Positions 1-8,248 are shown, counted from the first letter of the stretch. The stretch is DNA of 64,000 nt from Eggerthella lenta DSM 2243 (GCF_000024265.1 NC_013204.1:2484501-2548500), one strand, 5' to 3'. A program made the numbers and translations. The notes: a model not told the origin generated them from the letters alone.

Positions 1-323
1 AGCGATGCAGCGAGGTCGTCGTGGACGATCGGCTTCGCACGGAGGGCGGCTGCGTCGCCATCGAAAGCATCGAGCTCGCTCCGCACGAGCCCGCGACGAG
101 CAATCTGACGCTCGGAAAAGCCATCGGGTGCGTTTCGCACGATTTCGAGGTATACAACCTGGTTCTGGATGGATCGAGCGTATTCTTCGCGAACGGGCTG
201 CTTGTGGGCGACAACAACGAGCAAGGGCGCCTTATGCGCTCATCTGACGAGATTCGCAGCTCAGCCAGCGTTCCTGCCGAGCTGCTCGCAGAAGCGGAGC
301 GCTTGCGCCGCGATTCGATGTAG
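1..323 (+). CDS. C-terminal end of a Hint-domain (intein/hedgehog-type) protein, partial
   Basis: The reading frame is open at the left edge of the window (codons in phase from base 3) and stops at 321-323, so only about the last 106 residues are visible. The segment VYNLVLDGSSVFFANGLLV followed by GDNN has the shape of the last beta strands of a Hint fold, the self-processing fold of inteins and hedgehog-type autoprocessing domains. Canonical inteins end in His-Asn before a Cys, Ser or Thr; here the end reads Gly-Asp-Asn-Asn, so splicing is doubtful. A polar tail of roughly 35 residues rich in Glu, Arg and Ser follows. What lies upstream cannot be seen. The Hint call rests on motif shape alone. 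Confidence 0.6.
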   Translation, partial: RCSEVVVDDRLRTEGGCVAIESIELAPHEPATSNLTLGKAIGCVSHDFEVYNLVLDGSSVFFANGLLVGDNNEQGRLMRSSDEIRSSASVPAELLAEAERLRRDSM

Positions 324-350
324 CCCGAGACGATTGCCCCCGCAGCGGCT

Positions 351-407
351 CATCTTCGCCCGAAAAACACGCTCCAACGTCTGAGGCGTGTTTTTCGGGC
401 GAAGATG
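351..407. terminator. Long palindromic element, copy 1, probable bidirectional terminator
   Basis: Two perfect 22-base arms (351-372 and 386-407) enclose a 13-base loop. Each arm contains a five-base A or T tract beside a GC stem, so a terminator shape forms in either direction. It lies between two convergent genes. A second copy sits at 5053-5109 in inverted orientation. Confidence 0.75.
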
Positions 408-419
408 CTCCCGTCGTCG

Positions 420-1856
420 TTACGCGGCGGCGACGATCCAGATCATCGAGCCGTAGGCGAAGCTGTTGCCGTCCGCGTCGATCGTGGCGTTGAGCAGCGT
501 CTTCATACCGTAGTCGGTGAACGTTCCGTGCCACACGAGCATCGTGTTCTCATCGCCTGCAGCTAGCAGCACCGGCCGGTCGAACGTCGCTTCAAGTCCC
601 AGCGGTGTGAAGCGCGCGTCCTGCACGAATGTCGTGGAGCCGCTTTCGGTGGTGAGCGACCACGAGCCCCCCGGCAAGTCCTGGTCGGCGCGCTTGAGAC
701 GAACGCCCACGATGGCCACGTTGCGTTCCGAGCGGTTCGCCGCCGCAACGGGGATGAGAGCGGTGTTGTCGCCTTCGGCGTTCAGAACCATGGAAACCGA
801 CGAAGGGACGGTGATGTTGACCTGGGCTTCCTCTTGGGGTGCGAGCGCAGGTTCGGATTCCGGCTCGGCAGGCGGTTCGGGGGCGGGCGCCTCTTCGGCG
901 GGCGCGTTCGCGAGCTTGTCGGTAAGCTCGTCCGCCGGCTGCTCTACAGATTCGTCCGCGGAAGCATCGAGGTCCCTCGAATCGTCGGGATCCTCGACGC
1001 CCTCGGAGTCTTCGGGCGTTTCAGATTCGACGGGATCCTTGGGCTCCGCGGAATCATCCGGCTCTTCAACCGTCGGCGGCTCCGGCGCATCGGGATTCAC
1101 AAGCTCGCGCCCGTCGAGATTCCATGCGTACCCCAGCACGTTCTCGTCCGCGCCTCGATACACCGTGGCCAGCAGCGTTTCAGCCGGCTCCTCGAAGCCG
1201 AAGCATTCATCCGCGACCGCCTCGTCGGCGAATGCGAATTCGTCGGGAAGCTCGACGAGCTTCGGGCAATCGTAGAACGCGCGCGTCAGATCTTCGACGC
1301 TGGCGGGCACGTTCGCGATCTCGCTCAGGTTCGAGCATCCCTCGAACCAATGAGCCAAGCTCGTCGCTTCCACCTTGTCGGCGAAGATCACGCGCTTGAT
1401 GTCGCCGGCCTCGCCCGCAGCCAGCCAAGGGACGTCCTCGACCTTATCGAACGCGACTGTCTTCCCCGCCCCGTCGACCACGAACGTCCCGTCGGGCCAC
1501 AGCTCAGCCAACACCGCCGAGGCATCGTCCGCACCGATAGGCCATGCGCGCTCGTATTCGGGAACGATGGGAGTATCGGGGGCAATTGGCTCGGATTCGG
1601 GTTGCAACTGCGGCCCGCTCGGAGCAGGAGCCTCCGAGGGCGCTTCAACCATGACGTTGCCGACGTCGTCAACCGGTGCCTTCGGAGCCGCAGCGTCCGC
1701 GGCCGCTTCGGAGGCAGCCGCGTCCTTCTCAGCCGCAAACGAAACCGGCACCGGCCACAACAATCCGAGCACCAGTAGCGCACAAAGCGAGCAGGCCGCA
1801 CCAATCCTAGATGCGACCTGCCTCATACCTACGATACTCTCTCGCAGCTTTGCCAT
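420..1856 (-). CDS. Secreted surface protein with BspA-like segment and acidic/Pro-rich stalk
   Basis: About 478 residues with the chosen ATG. A TTG 18 codons upstream, overlapping the previous gene, is also possible, as is an ATG ten codons downstream. A signal peptide is clear: basic start, hydrophobic run CSLCALLVLGLL, then Ala-rich cleavage region. Next come an Ala/Pro/Glu linker, a region around WFEGCSNLSEI and FYDCPKLVEL resembling the leucine-rich BspA-like surface repeat, and a long Glu/Asp/Pro-rich stalk. The last ~130 residues form a beta-rich domain that begins near VNITVPSSV and ends MIWIVAAA. That domain resembles the one in the adjacent upstream gene. No LPXTG motif is visible. 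It is probably the third gene of an operon starting near 3282. Ligand unknown. Confidence 0.75.
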   Translation of the reverse strand: MAKLRESIVGMRQVASRIGAACSLCALLVLGLLWPVPVSFAAEKDAAASEAAADAAAPKAPVDDVGNVMVEAPSEAPAPSGPQLQPESEPIAPDTPIVPEYERAWPIGADDASAVLAELWPDGTFVVDGAGKTVAFDKVEDVPWLAAGEAGDIKRVIFADKVEATSLAHWFEGCSNLSEIANVPASVEDLTRAFYDCPKLVELPDEFAFADEAVADECFGFEEPAETLLATVYRGADENVLGYAWNLDGRELVNPDAPEPPTVEEPDDSAEPKDPVESETPEDSEGVEDPDDSRDLDASADESVEQPADELTDKLANAPAEEAPAPEPPAEPESEPALAPQEEAQVNITVPSSVSMVLNAEGDNTALIPVAAANRSERNVAIVGVRLKRADQDLPGGSWSLTTESGSTTFVQDARFTPLGLEATFDRPVLLAAGDENTMLVWHGTFTDYGMKTLLNATIDADGNSFAYGSMIWIVAAA

Positions 1857-1894
1857 ACGAGAAACCGCGTCCTCTCGAGTAAGAGCTTGGAACT

Positions 1895-2470
1895 TTAAGC
1901 GATCGTCCAAACAACGTTCGCAAGCGATATCGCGTTAAGCGAGGAGAGTTTATTTACCTTTCCTCCAAAATGCACAGCCAGATCAGCACCGGGCTCAATC
2001 GTCCAATCAGTCAAAGAGAGGGGATCCGTTGTCGCCGTGGAAAGATCAATCGATCCCGCATCTACAAAACTCGATCCACCTTTGGAAACCTTCAAAACGG
2101 CAGCATCTTCAGCAGCGGTCGAAATAGCAGCTTCAGTTACAAGCGAACCACCGGTAGTAGTAACCTGCACGCTAGATACCTTAACGGAAACCAAAGTTCC
2201 CGTATTGATGATTTTCGCGGTCGTCGGTGCAACAAAACTCTTATCAGAGCTAACAACCAACTTGATCTCAGAAGGAACAGTGGCGGAAATCTGATCATTT
2301 TGACTTTGAATGCTGACCTGTGTCGTCCCCTTTCCATCATTAGAGAGAGCGCCTCCATTGGTCGCGCTAACTGCATTCTCTGCGAACGCAGGAACCGCGC
2401 ATAGCCCTGTCAGCATCGTTGCTGCGCAAACGCCTACGACGCCCTTTTTCAAATTCGTCATCTTACTCAT
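1895..2470 (-). CDS. Small secreted beta-rich surface protein
   Basis: 191 residues. It starts with a clean Sec signal peptide (KKGVVGVCAATMLTGLCAVP, likely cleaved after AFA). The mature part is Ser/Thr/Val-rich and beta-like: ISATVPSEIKLVV near the start, WTIEPGADLAVHFGG later, and NVVWTIA at the very end. The VPS opening and the VWTIA ending match the C-terminal domain of the next gene, suggesting paralogous domains. There is no transmembrane segment or sorting signal after the signal peptide, so it may be released or held by a partner. Its DNA is visibly more AT-rich than its neighbours, a hint of a different history. RBS GGGAAAG lies just upstream of the ATG. Function unknown. Confidence 0.8.
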   Translation of the reverse strand: MSKMTNLKKGVVGVCAATMLTGLCAVPAFAENAVSATNGGALSNDGKGTTQVSIQSQNDQISATVPSEIKLVVSSDKSFVAPTTAKIINTGTLVSVKVSSVQVTTTGGSLVTEAAISTAAEDAAVLKVSKGGSSFVDAGSIDLSTATTDPLSLTDWTIEPGADLAVHFGGKVNKLSSLNAISLANVVWTIA

Positions 2471-2541
2471 GATCTTTCCCTTTCCCGATGTGCCCTTACG
2501 TTGCCAGATGTGCTCTACGTATCCTCTTCGCAGAAGGCCCC

Positions 2542-3282
2542 TTAGCCTTCGACGTTCAAAACAATTTCAGCGGCCGCCTGGCCGGTCTGCTTGTGCGTCT
2601 CGCGATCGTAGCCGGTGAACGTGGCCACGGCGGCGTACTGTCCGGGATCAAGATCCTTCGTCAGCTTGATCGTTTGAATATGCTGGTCGGGCGCTATGGC
2701 AGCCGACTCGTACACCGTCTCGCCCGAATCTTTCAGCGTGATGACCACTTTCTGGTCCATCTGGTTCGCCGCGATGTTCTCGATGCGCGCCTCCCCCTCG
2801 GATGCGCCGTCGGGGAACGTGATGGAGGCCGCGATGGAGATGTTCATCATGCCCTTCGCCACTTCCTCGTTAAGCGCCGCCTGGATCTCTTCCTTCGACT
2901 TGCCCTCGAACTGGCCTTGCGCGGCGTTCGAGTCGTACCAGTCTTCCAGCGCAGGCTGCTGCGTCAGCACGACGCCAACCCCTACGGCAGCGCCCACGGC
3001 GACAACGGCCACCAGCGCGGCGAATACATGCTTGGACATGCCGAGGATCTTGCCGGTATTCTTGGCGGCGTCGGCAGCTATGTTGGAAATGGGATGCGAA
3101 GCGTTTGAAGCCCCGGCATCGGAAGCGTTGTCGACAGATGCCGGATCAGAAGTCGCGCCGAAACCATTGCCCTGCGCGACATCGCCGGCAGCGTTGTCGC
3201 CGCCCGTCTGGCGTTGAGTGGCATTTGGTTTGGCATCATCTACTGGAAGGCTCTGCGTGCTCGTCGTGTCTTGCTCGCTCAT
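2542..3282 (-). CDS. Membrane-anchored protein with extracellular C-terminal domain
   Basis: 246 residues. The first ~85 residues are polar, low-complexity and rich in Asp, Asn and Ala. One transmembrane helix follows (HVFAALVAVVAVGAAVGVGV), then an extracellular domain of about 130 residues that ends in beta-rich sequence (QYAAVATFTGYDRETHK, then AAEIVLNVEG). The C-terminal ~90 residues resemble an immunoglobulin-like or carboxypeptidase-regulatory-like sandwich; that is inferred from pattern. It is the first gene of the three-gene minus-strand surface cluster, 71 bases ahead of the secreted 191-residue protein. It is downstream of a well-formed promoter and has an AAGGGG ribosome site. It may anchor or sense the two secreted products. 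Confidence 0.75.
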   Translation of the reverse strand: MSEQDTTSTQSLPVDDAKPNATQRQTGGDNAAGDVAQGNGFGATSDPASVDNASDAGASNASHPISNIAADAAKNTGKILGMSKHVFAALVAVVAVGAAVGVGVVLTQQPALEDWYDSNAAQGQFEGKSKEEIQAALNEEVAKGMMNISIAASITFPDGASEGEARIENIAANQMDQKVVITLKDSGETVYESAAIAPDQHIQTIKLTKDLDPGQYAAVATFTGYDRETHKQTGQAAAEIVLNVEG

Positions 3283-3341
3283 ACGTACTGTACCCCTTAT
3301 TCGACAGTCCCCCTGTCGTAAACACGAAAACTTAGTTAGCT

Positions 3342-3370
3342 AAGATACGCCACGGGCGATGGCAAGTCAA
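3342..3370 (-). promoter_or_regulatory. Sigma-70-type promoter of the surface-protein operon
   Basis: On the minus strand TTGACT, a 17-base spacer, then TATCTT, 60 bases upstream of the first ATG. Two small inverted repeats lie around the start region: CTTAG/CTAAG (3331-3344), overlapping the -10 box, and CGACAG/CTGTCG (3302-3318). Either could be an operator. The regulator is unknown; the adjacent LuxR-type protein is an obvious candidate. Confidence 0.6.
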
Positions 3371-3486
3371 TGGCGTTTGAAGGAATATTTGGAGCCACTA
3401 AAAAATTATTCAAACGATGACGATTCAGCCTATACGATCAGGCGGTATGCATTATTCTGCAATGAGATGCCAAGAGCGAGGAAGCC

Positions 3487-4062
3487 CTAAACAAGGCCCC
3501 TTCCCCCTATCGCCTGAACGAGCTCGTCCTTTCCCGTTACGCCCGTTTTGCGGTACAGATTGCGGATGTGAGTCTTCACCGTATCGCCCGATACGAACAG
3601 CTCTCGCGCGATCTCGGAACGGGTGCAGCCCTTGAGCAGCAGCGCCAGAACCTCCTCCTCGCGCCGCGTCAGATCGAACGTCCGCGCCGCATGCGCGCAC
3701 CGCGACTCGATCGAGCCCTCCTCCGTGCGGTAGCGATCGACGAGCCCCCGCAAATCCTCAACGCGCCGCCGCTCCAGCTCATCAGTCTGAGCCCACGTTT
3801 TCCGCAGAAGCGCGCCTACCGCTGCCGAGCATCCGCACAGAAGGGCTGCGAAAACGGCAGACGCGACGTTTCCGTACGCGTCGGTGAACGCGAGGCACCC
3901 GACCACCGCACCGGCGAACACGACAACGCAGTAGAACGCGAGGAGCAAATCCGCTCGCGCACGCCGATCGAAGTACGCGAAACGCGCGATGGCATAGCAC
4001 GTGGCGCAAAACGTCGCGCCGACGCAGACAAGGATCACCGCCGTTGCTATTATGTCCGTCAT
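3487..4062 (-). CDS. Membrane-anchored LuxR-type transcriptional regulator
   Basis: 191 residues. Three hydrophobic segments fill the first ~90 residues (IIATAVILVCVGATFCATCY, LLLAFYCVVVFAGAVVGCLA, then ASAVFAALLCGCSAAVGALL). A short charged linker leads to a LuxR/FixJ-type helix-turn-helix at about 128-186, with LTRREEEVLALLLKG, SEIARELFVSGDTVKTHI and LYRKTG. There is no receiver domain. Known membrane-bound LuxR proteins of this layout sense envelope or small-molecule signals and bind DNA from the membrane. The ATG has a GAAGGA site eight bases upstream. It sits directly upstream of, and in the same direction as, the surface-protein operon, which it may control. Confidence 0.85.
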   Translation of the reverse strand: MTDIIATAVILVCVGATFCATCYAIARFAYFDRRARADLLLAFYCVVVFAGAVVGCLAFTDAYGNVASAVFAALLCGCSAAVGALLRKTWAQTDELERRRVEDLRGLVDRYRTEEGSIESRCAHAARTFDLTRREEEVLALLLKGCTRSEIARELFVSGDTVKTHIRNLYRKTGVTGKDELVQAIGGRGLV

Positions 4063-4110
4063 ACCGATATCCTTCTCGAAGCCATGCGCGTTCCGCCGTC
4101 CCCAACTTGG

Positions 4111-4161
4111 ATCCTACAATAGCATGAGACCCAGATCAAAGCAGGGGTGAATTAAATCACC
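4111..4161 (-). promoter_or_regulatory. Candidate promoter of the LuxR gene plus a palindrome in the divergent region
   Basis: Minus strand: TTGATC (4134-4139), 17 bases, TAGGAT (4111-4116); four of six matches in each box. Just beyond it, at 4146-4161, GGTGA and TCACC flank an AT-rich six-base core. This arrangement suits an operator serving both divergent genes. No bound protein can be named. Confidence 0.35.
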
Positions 4162-4247
4162 GTTGCAGCTTCGCCTTGCGCAATGGTAGGTTCGGCTCGA
4201 ATCGAATCGGGAACCGACCCGATCGCCGCCGACCGGAGGAGGCCGTC

Positions 4248-5024
4248 ATGAAGAACACGCGAACCGTCCGCATAGCCGCAGGAACCGTCTGCTTGATCGT
4301 CGTAGCCCTCGTGATGGGCTGGTTCGTGGGACGCTACATCCCAGGGGATCCCCGCGAGCCCGAGCCCCGCATCGGCGACGGGCTCTATTCTGAAACCGGA
4401 TACGGGTTATCTAAGATCGTCGATTTCGATCCGGGATCAACGATGAAGCTAAGGAACATCACGCAAGGCCAACGTTACGTCAGGCATCCGGACGAGGTGG
4501 AACGCACCCCTTCCGAATTGGTAGACTTCTACAAAGAGAACGGCGAATGGGAGTACGAATGCCCCGACATCGACCTATCCGTGTCCGAAATCAAAACCAT
4601 CACGACCAAGGGCTTCGCTGAATGGTATCCCGAATACGCAGGGACGTACCGCCCGGTATACGACGACAGCGAGCTTATAGCGGTCACCGTAACCATAACC
4701 AACGCCTCCGACAACCTTATACAGCAATGGTACAAGCTGCCCCTTGAGCATGTTACGCTATGGAGCGAAAACCTCGACTATATAGACGACAGCTTAGGGG
4801 CCGGAGTGGTGCTTGACGACGCATTCGTGTTCGCGAACGAAAACTACAACCGTGACGAATTGCTCCGAATCGAGCCAGGAGAGTCACAGACGCTGATCCT
4901 GCCGTTCAAAGTCAACAAGAACGCCTTGAAAGACCAAAACTCGTTCGACGAGCTCGATCCCTCCGACTTCTGCATCCAGATGGTCGATTTCTCAAGCAGT
5001 ACCGCCTACCGTCTTTGGCTGTAG
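4248..5024 (+). CDS. Membrane-anchored extracytoplasmic protein of unknown function
   Basis: 258 residues. The chosen ATG is preceded by GGAGGAGG at good spacing; an upstream in-frame start would add 24 residues with no ribosome site. One N-terminal helix (AAGTVCLIVVALVMGWFVG) works as an anchor or uncleaved signal. It has a Cys but no lipobox. The rest is outside: a region with many Tyr and Trp, then a beta-sandwich-like part with LIAVTVTITNASDN and RIEPGESQTLILPF. The last pattern recalls accessory domains found in Gram-positive surface proteins. It is divergent from the membrane-bound LuxR regulator. I do not recognise a family with confidence. Confidence 0.75.
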   Translation: MKNTRTVRIAAGTVCLIVVALVMGWFVGRYIPGDPREPEPRIGDGLYSETGYGLSKIVDFDPGSTMKLRNITQGQRYVRHPDEVERTPSELVDFYKENGEWEYECPDIDLSVSEIKTITTKGFAEWYPEYAGTYRPVYDDSELIAVTVTITNASDNLIQQWYKLPLEHVTLWSENLDYIDDSLGAGVVLDDAFVFANENYNRDELLRIEPGESQTLILPFKVNKNALKDQNSFDELDPSDFCIQMVDFSSSTAYRLWL

Positions 5025-5052
5025 GCGCCCTCCTCCCTCCCGGGCCGCAACG

Positions 5053-5109
5053 CATCATCGCCCGAAAAACACGCCTCAGCCGCTGGAGCGTGTTTTTCGG
5101 GCGATGATG
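5053..5109. terminator. Long palindromic element, copy 2, probable bidirectional terminator
   Basis: Perfect 22-base arms (5053-5074 and 5088-5109) and a 13-base loop, again between convergent genes. Compared with copy 1, one base pair of the stem is swapped on both sides, which keeps pairing. The loop matches the reverse complement of the copy 1 loop at 11 of 13 bases. Confidence 0.75.
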
Positions 5110-5142
5110 GGTTTCGACTGCCGCAGGGGCATTGCCAACCTC

Positions 5143-6039
5143 TTAGAAGAACACCTTGGCGGCGTGCTCGTAGAATCCGTCATGCCGGTAGCGCAGCAGC
5201 GTGGTGGGAACGGCTCCGCGGCTGACGTAGACGCGCTTCACCGGCGCGTCGAACGAAAGCAGCTCGCCGTCTGCGAACAGCGCGGCCTCACGGGGATCGC
5301 GGTTGAGCGACAGGTCCATCTCCACCACGTCGTTGGCCGCCGTCACGATAGCGCGCGAATGCAGGGTGTGCGGCGCCAGCGGCACGGCCACCAGGCCGTT
5401 GAAGCCGGGAGCCACCAGCGGCCCGCCCGCCGACAGCGCGTAAGCCGTCGATCCGGTGGCCGTTGCCACCACCAGCCCGTCGCCGCGCATGTCGGCGATG
5501 TGCGCGCCCGAGATGCCCAGCGAGAAGTCGATGATGCGCCCGTTGGCGCCGCGCGTCACGGCCAGCTCGTTGAGCGCGAAGAACGTGCGCGCCGGATCGT
5601 CCACGTCGTGCGCCGCCGCCTCATCGTCGTCGCCCCACGGGTCGGGCTCGCCCTCGCACACCACGTCGATGCGCAGGTTCGTGCGCTGCTCGGCCACCAC
5701 GTCGCCCGCCAGCGCCGACGCGACCACGGCGATCACGCCCTCATCGCCCGTGTTCGCCAGAAAGCCCAGCCGTCCGAAATTGATGCCGAGAATGGGCACG
5801 CCCGAGGTCCCGATCTGGCGAGCCGTGCGCAGGATGGTGCCGTCGCCTCCCAGCACAACCGCCATCTCGACGCCCGACGCCAGCGCTCCGTTCAGCTCCT
5901 CATGGTCGCAGCGGCACGACAGATCGGACGAATCGACCAGCGTGTAGTCCAGGCCCTGCGTGGCCAAATACGTTGCGAGCAGCAGCGATGCGTCCACGGC
6001 TTGCGAGTTGGAATTATTGCGTACGATGAGGATGCGCAT
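5143..6039 (-). CDS. nadK: NAD kinase
   Basis: 298 residues. It phosphorylates NAD at the 2'-OH of the adenosine ribose to give NADP, in the cytoplasm. The signature GGDGTILRTAR is near residue 64, followed by GINFGRLGFLAN. The later substrate-binding part includes GSTAYALSAGGPLVAPG. About 20 residues of Asp/Glu-rich insert (GEPDPWGDDDEAAAHDV) sit in the middle, a loop often variable in this family. Length is normal. The start ATG has a GAAAGAAG site and is divergent from the flippase gene. Confidence 0.95.
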   Translation of the reverse strand: MRILIVRNNSNSQAVDASLLLATYLATQGLDYTLVDSSDLSCRCDHEELNGALASGVEMAVVLGGDGTILRTARQIGTSGVPILGINFGRLGFLANTGDEGVIAVVASALAGDVVAEQRTNLRIDVVCEGEPDPWGDDDEAAAHDVDDPARTFFALNELAVTRGANGRIIDFSLGISGAHIADMRGDGLVVATATGSTAYALSAGGPLVAPGFNGLVAVPLAPHTLHSRAIVTAANDVVEMDLSLNRDPREAALFADGELLSFDAPVKRVYVSRGAVPTTLLRYRHDGFYEHAAKVFF

Positions 6040-6106
6040 GAGGGTCTTCTTTCCGGGTTTGCTATGATGGGGTCATTATATCCGAAGCATGAGGAAGCGT
6101 TCGTCC

Positions 6107-8209
6107 ATGTCCGACAAGCTCGCACGAGCTCAACACACGCGCGTTGCCGAACCGGCACTCGAGCAGCCCGCCGAAGCGCCTCGACGCCCCCAGCGCACGC
6201 ACGTGCGCGCTGCCGACCCCGGTTCGACGTCGGAGATCAGGGTGGGCGGCCGCCACGCCGGGCTCGACCGCACCGTCATCGCGGCGGCCGTGGCCCAGCA
6301 GGTCGTTCCCAAACCGCAGCCTCGCCTCGATCCGACGAGCGCGAAAGCGCGTCTGCGCGCGGCCGCTCCCGGAGAAACCTCGGAGATCCGCATCGGCGGC
6401 CGCCACGCCGGCCACGACCGCACTACGCCGCCTCGAGACCCCTTCGAGCCCTCGACCCCCGATCCGCGCGAAGCCGCCCGCCGCTCGGCGCCCAGCTCGC
6501 GCGCCGAGCGGGCGGCGTTTCCCGGATCGACCTCGGAGCTTCCCATCATCAGCAAGCACGCGGGCGCCGATCGCACGCTGGCCCGCGCCCCACAGCCAGA
6601 GCACGAGCCGGAAGACACCGCCGCCGCTGTCGGGTCGTCGGCAGCGCTCATCAGCGTGTGCGTGATGATCTCGCGCATCACCGGCTTCGCTCGCACGTGG
6701 ATCATGGCGTTCGCGCTGGGATCGACGCTGCTGTCCAGCTCGTACCAGGTGGCGAACGGGCTGCCGAACATGCTGTACGAGATGGTGGTGGGCGGCATCC
6801 TCGTGACGGCGTTTCTGCCCGTGTACCTGTCGGTGAAGAAGAAGCTGGGGCAGCAGGCCGGCAACCAGTACGCGTCGAACCTGCTCACGCTCGTGGTGCT
6901 GTTCCTCGGCATCATCTCCGCGCTGTGCATCGCGTTCCCGTCGGTGGCCATCTACACGCAAAGCTTCTACTCCGATCAAACCGAGATGGCCCAGTCGGTG
7001 TTCTTCTTCCAGTTTTTCGCCATTCAGATCGTGTTCTACGGAGCGTGCGCTATCGTGTCGGGCCTGCTCAACGCGAATCGCGACTATCTGTGGTCGTCCA
7101 TCGCGCCCGTGGCGAACAACGTCATCGTCATCGCCACGTTCATCCTGTACGCCGTCGTGGCGCCGCAGAACCAGGAGATGGCACTGTATATCATCGCCAT
7201 CGGCAACCCGCTGGGCGTGTTCGTGCAGCTGGCCATCCAGCTGCCGGCGCTCAAGAAGAACGGCATCCGCATACGGCCCCGCGTTGATTTCCGAGACCCC
7301 GCGCTACGCGAGACGCTGGGGCTGGGCATCCCCGCGCTGTTCGTCATGCTGTGCTCCACCATCGTGGTTTCAGTGCAGACGGCGGCGGCTTACGGGTTCT
7401 CCGACAACGGCCCGTCCATCCTGTTGTACGCACGCCAATGGTTCACGCTCCCCTACGCGTTCCTCGCGGTGCCCATCACCACCGCCATGTTCACCGAACT
7501 CGCCGACATGCAGGCCGAAGGCGATACCGAAGGCGTGAAGCGCGGCATCATCGGCGGCACGAACCAGATCCTGTTCTTCATGATCCCCTTCGCGCTGTAC
7601 CTTATGGTGTTCGCGCTGCCGCTGGTCACCCTGTACCATGCAGGCGCGTTCACCATGGACAACGTCAACTCCATCGCCACGTACATGACCGTGTTGGCCT
7701 TCGCCCTGCCCGTGTACGGCGTGAACACGTACTTGCAGAAGATCTTCTCCAGCTTGCGGAAGATGGGCGTGTTCGCGGCGTTCAACTTCGTGGCCGGCGC
7801 GGCGCAGATCGCGCTCACGATGTTCGGCGCGGCCAACGTGGAGCGCTTCCCCATCGAGATCATCGCGGTAGCCGAGGTGCTCTTCTACGTTGTTGCCGAC
7901 GTATGCCTGTTCGCCTACCTGCGCCGTCGTCTCGGGCCGTTCGGCCTGCGGTCGGTGGCGAAAGCGTGCGCGCGCGGCCTTCTGTTCGGCGGCCTGGGCG
8001 CCGCTGCGGGCGGCGGCGTGCTGTTCGCGCTGCAGATGTTCGTCGCGCCGCTGTCCGGTTCCATCCCGCAGGCCCTCGCCTACGTGCTGGCCGGTGGCAT
8101 CGTGGCGCTTGTGGTGACGTTCGGCCTGTCCATCAAGCTGCGCGTGCCCGAAGCCGCCTTCGTCGGCTCCATCGTGGGCAAGGTGAAGGGCAAGCTGGGA
8201 CGCGGATAG
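6107..8209 (+). CDS. murJ: MurJ/MviN-type lipid II flippase with repeat-bearing N-terminal extension
   Basis: About 700 residues from the ATG that follows GAGGAA; an ATG six codons upstream is an alternative. The MurJ core begins near residue 176 (ISVCVMISRITGFARTWIMA, ANGLPNMLYEMVVGGI) and continues through 14 or so membrane helices to a short basic tail. MurJ moves lipid II across the membrane for peptidoglycan synthesis. The first ~175 residues are unusual: a soluble, Arg/Pro/Ala-rich segment holding three copies of a motif of the form (S/E)TSE(I/L) followed by (R/K)HAG-x-DRT. The copies lie near 38-57, 88-107 and 139-158, about 50 residues apart. Usual MurJ proteins are ~500-550 residues. 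The extension would be cytoplasmic; its role is unknown. Confidence 0.9.
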   Translation: MSDKLARAQHTRVAEPALEQPAEAPRRPQRTHVRAADPGSTSEIRVGGRHAGLDRTVIAAAVAQQVVPKPQPRLDPTSAKARLRAAAPGETSEIRIGGRHAGHDRTTPPRDPFEPSTPDPREAARRSAPSSRAERAAFPGSTSELPIISKHAGADRTLARAPQPEHEPEDTAAAVGSSAALISVCVMISRITGFARTWIMAFALGSTLLSSSYQVANGLPNMLYEMVVGGILVTAFLPVYLSVKKKLGQQAGNQYASNLLTLVVLFLGIISALCIAFPSVAIYTQSFYSDQTEMAQSVFFFQFFAIQIVFYGACAIVSGLLNANRDYLWSSIAPVANNVIVIATFILYAVVAPQNQEMALYIIAIGNPLGVFVQLAIQLPALKKNGIRIRPRVDFRDPALRETLGLGIPALFVMLCSTIVVSVQTAAAYGFSDNGPSILLYARQWFTLPYAFLAVPITTAMFTELADMQAEGDTEGVKRGIIGGTNQILFFMIPFALYLMVFALPLVTLYHAGAFTMDNVNSIATYMTVLAFALPVYGVNTYLQKIFSSLRKMGVFAAFNFVAGAAQIALTMFGAANVERFPIEIIAVAEVLFYVVADVCLFAYLRRRLGPFGLRSVAKACARGLLFGGLGAAAGGGVLFALQMFVAPLSGSIPQALAYVLAGGIVALVVTFGLSIKLRVPEAAFVGSIVGKVKGKLGRG

Positions 8210-8248
8210 CGCCTGCGCGGGCGCAAGCGAGCACAGGGGAGGTGCTGC

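Noticed and set aside
5104-7287. A 727-codon open frame on the plus strand over NAD kinase and the flippase gene
   Set aside because: It is antisense to nadK and out of frame with murJ; the product is Arg/His-rich low complexity, a result of high GC in codon third positions.
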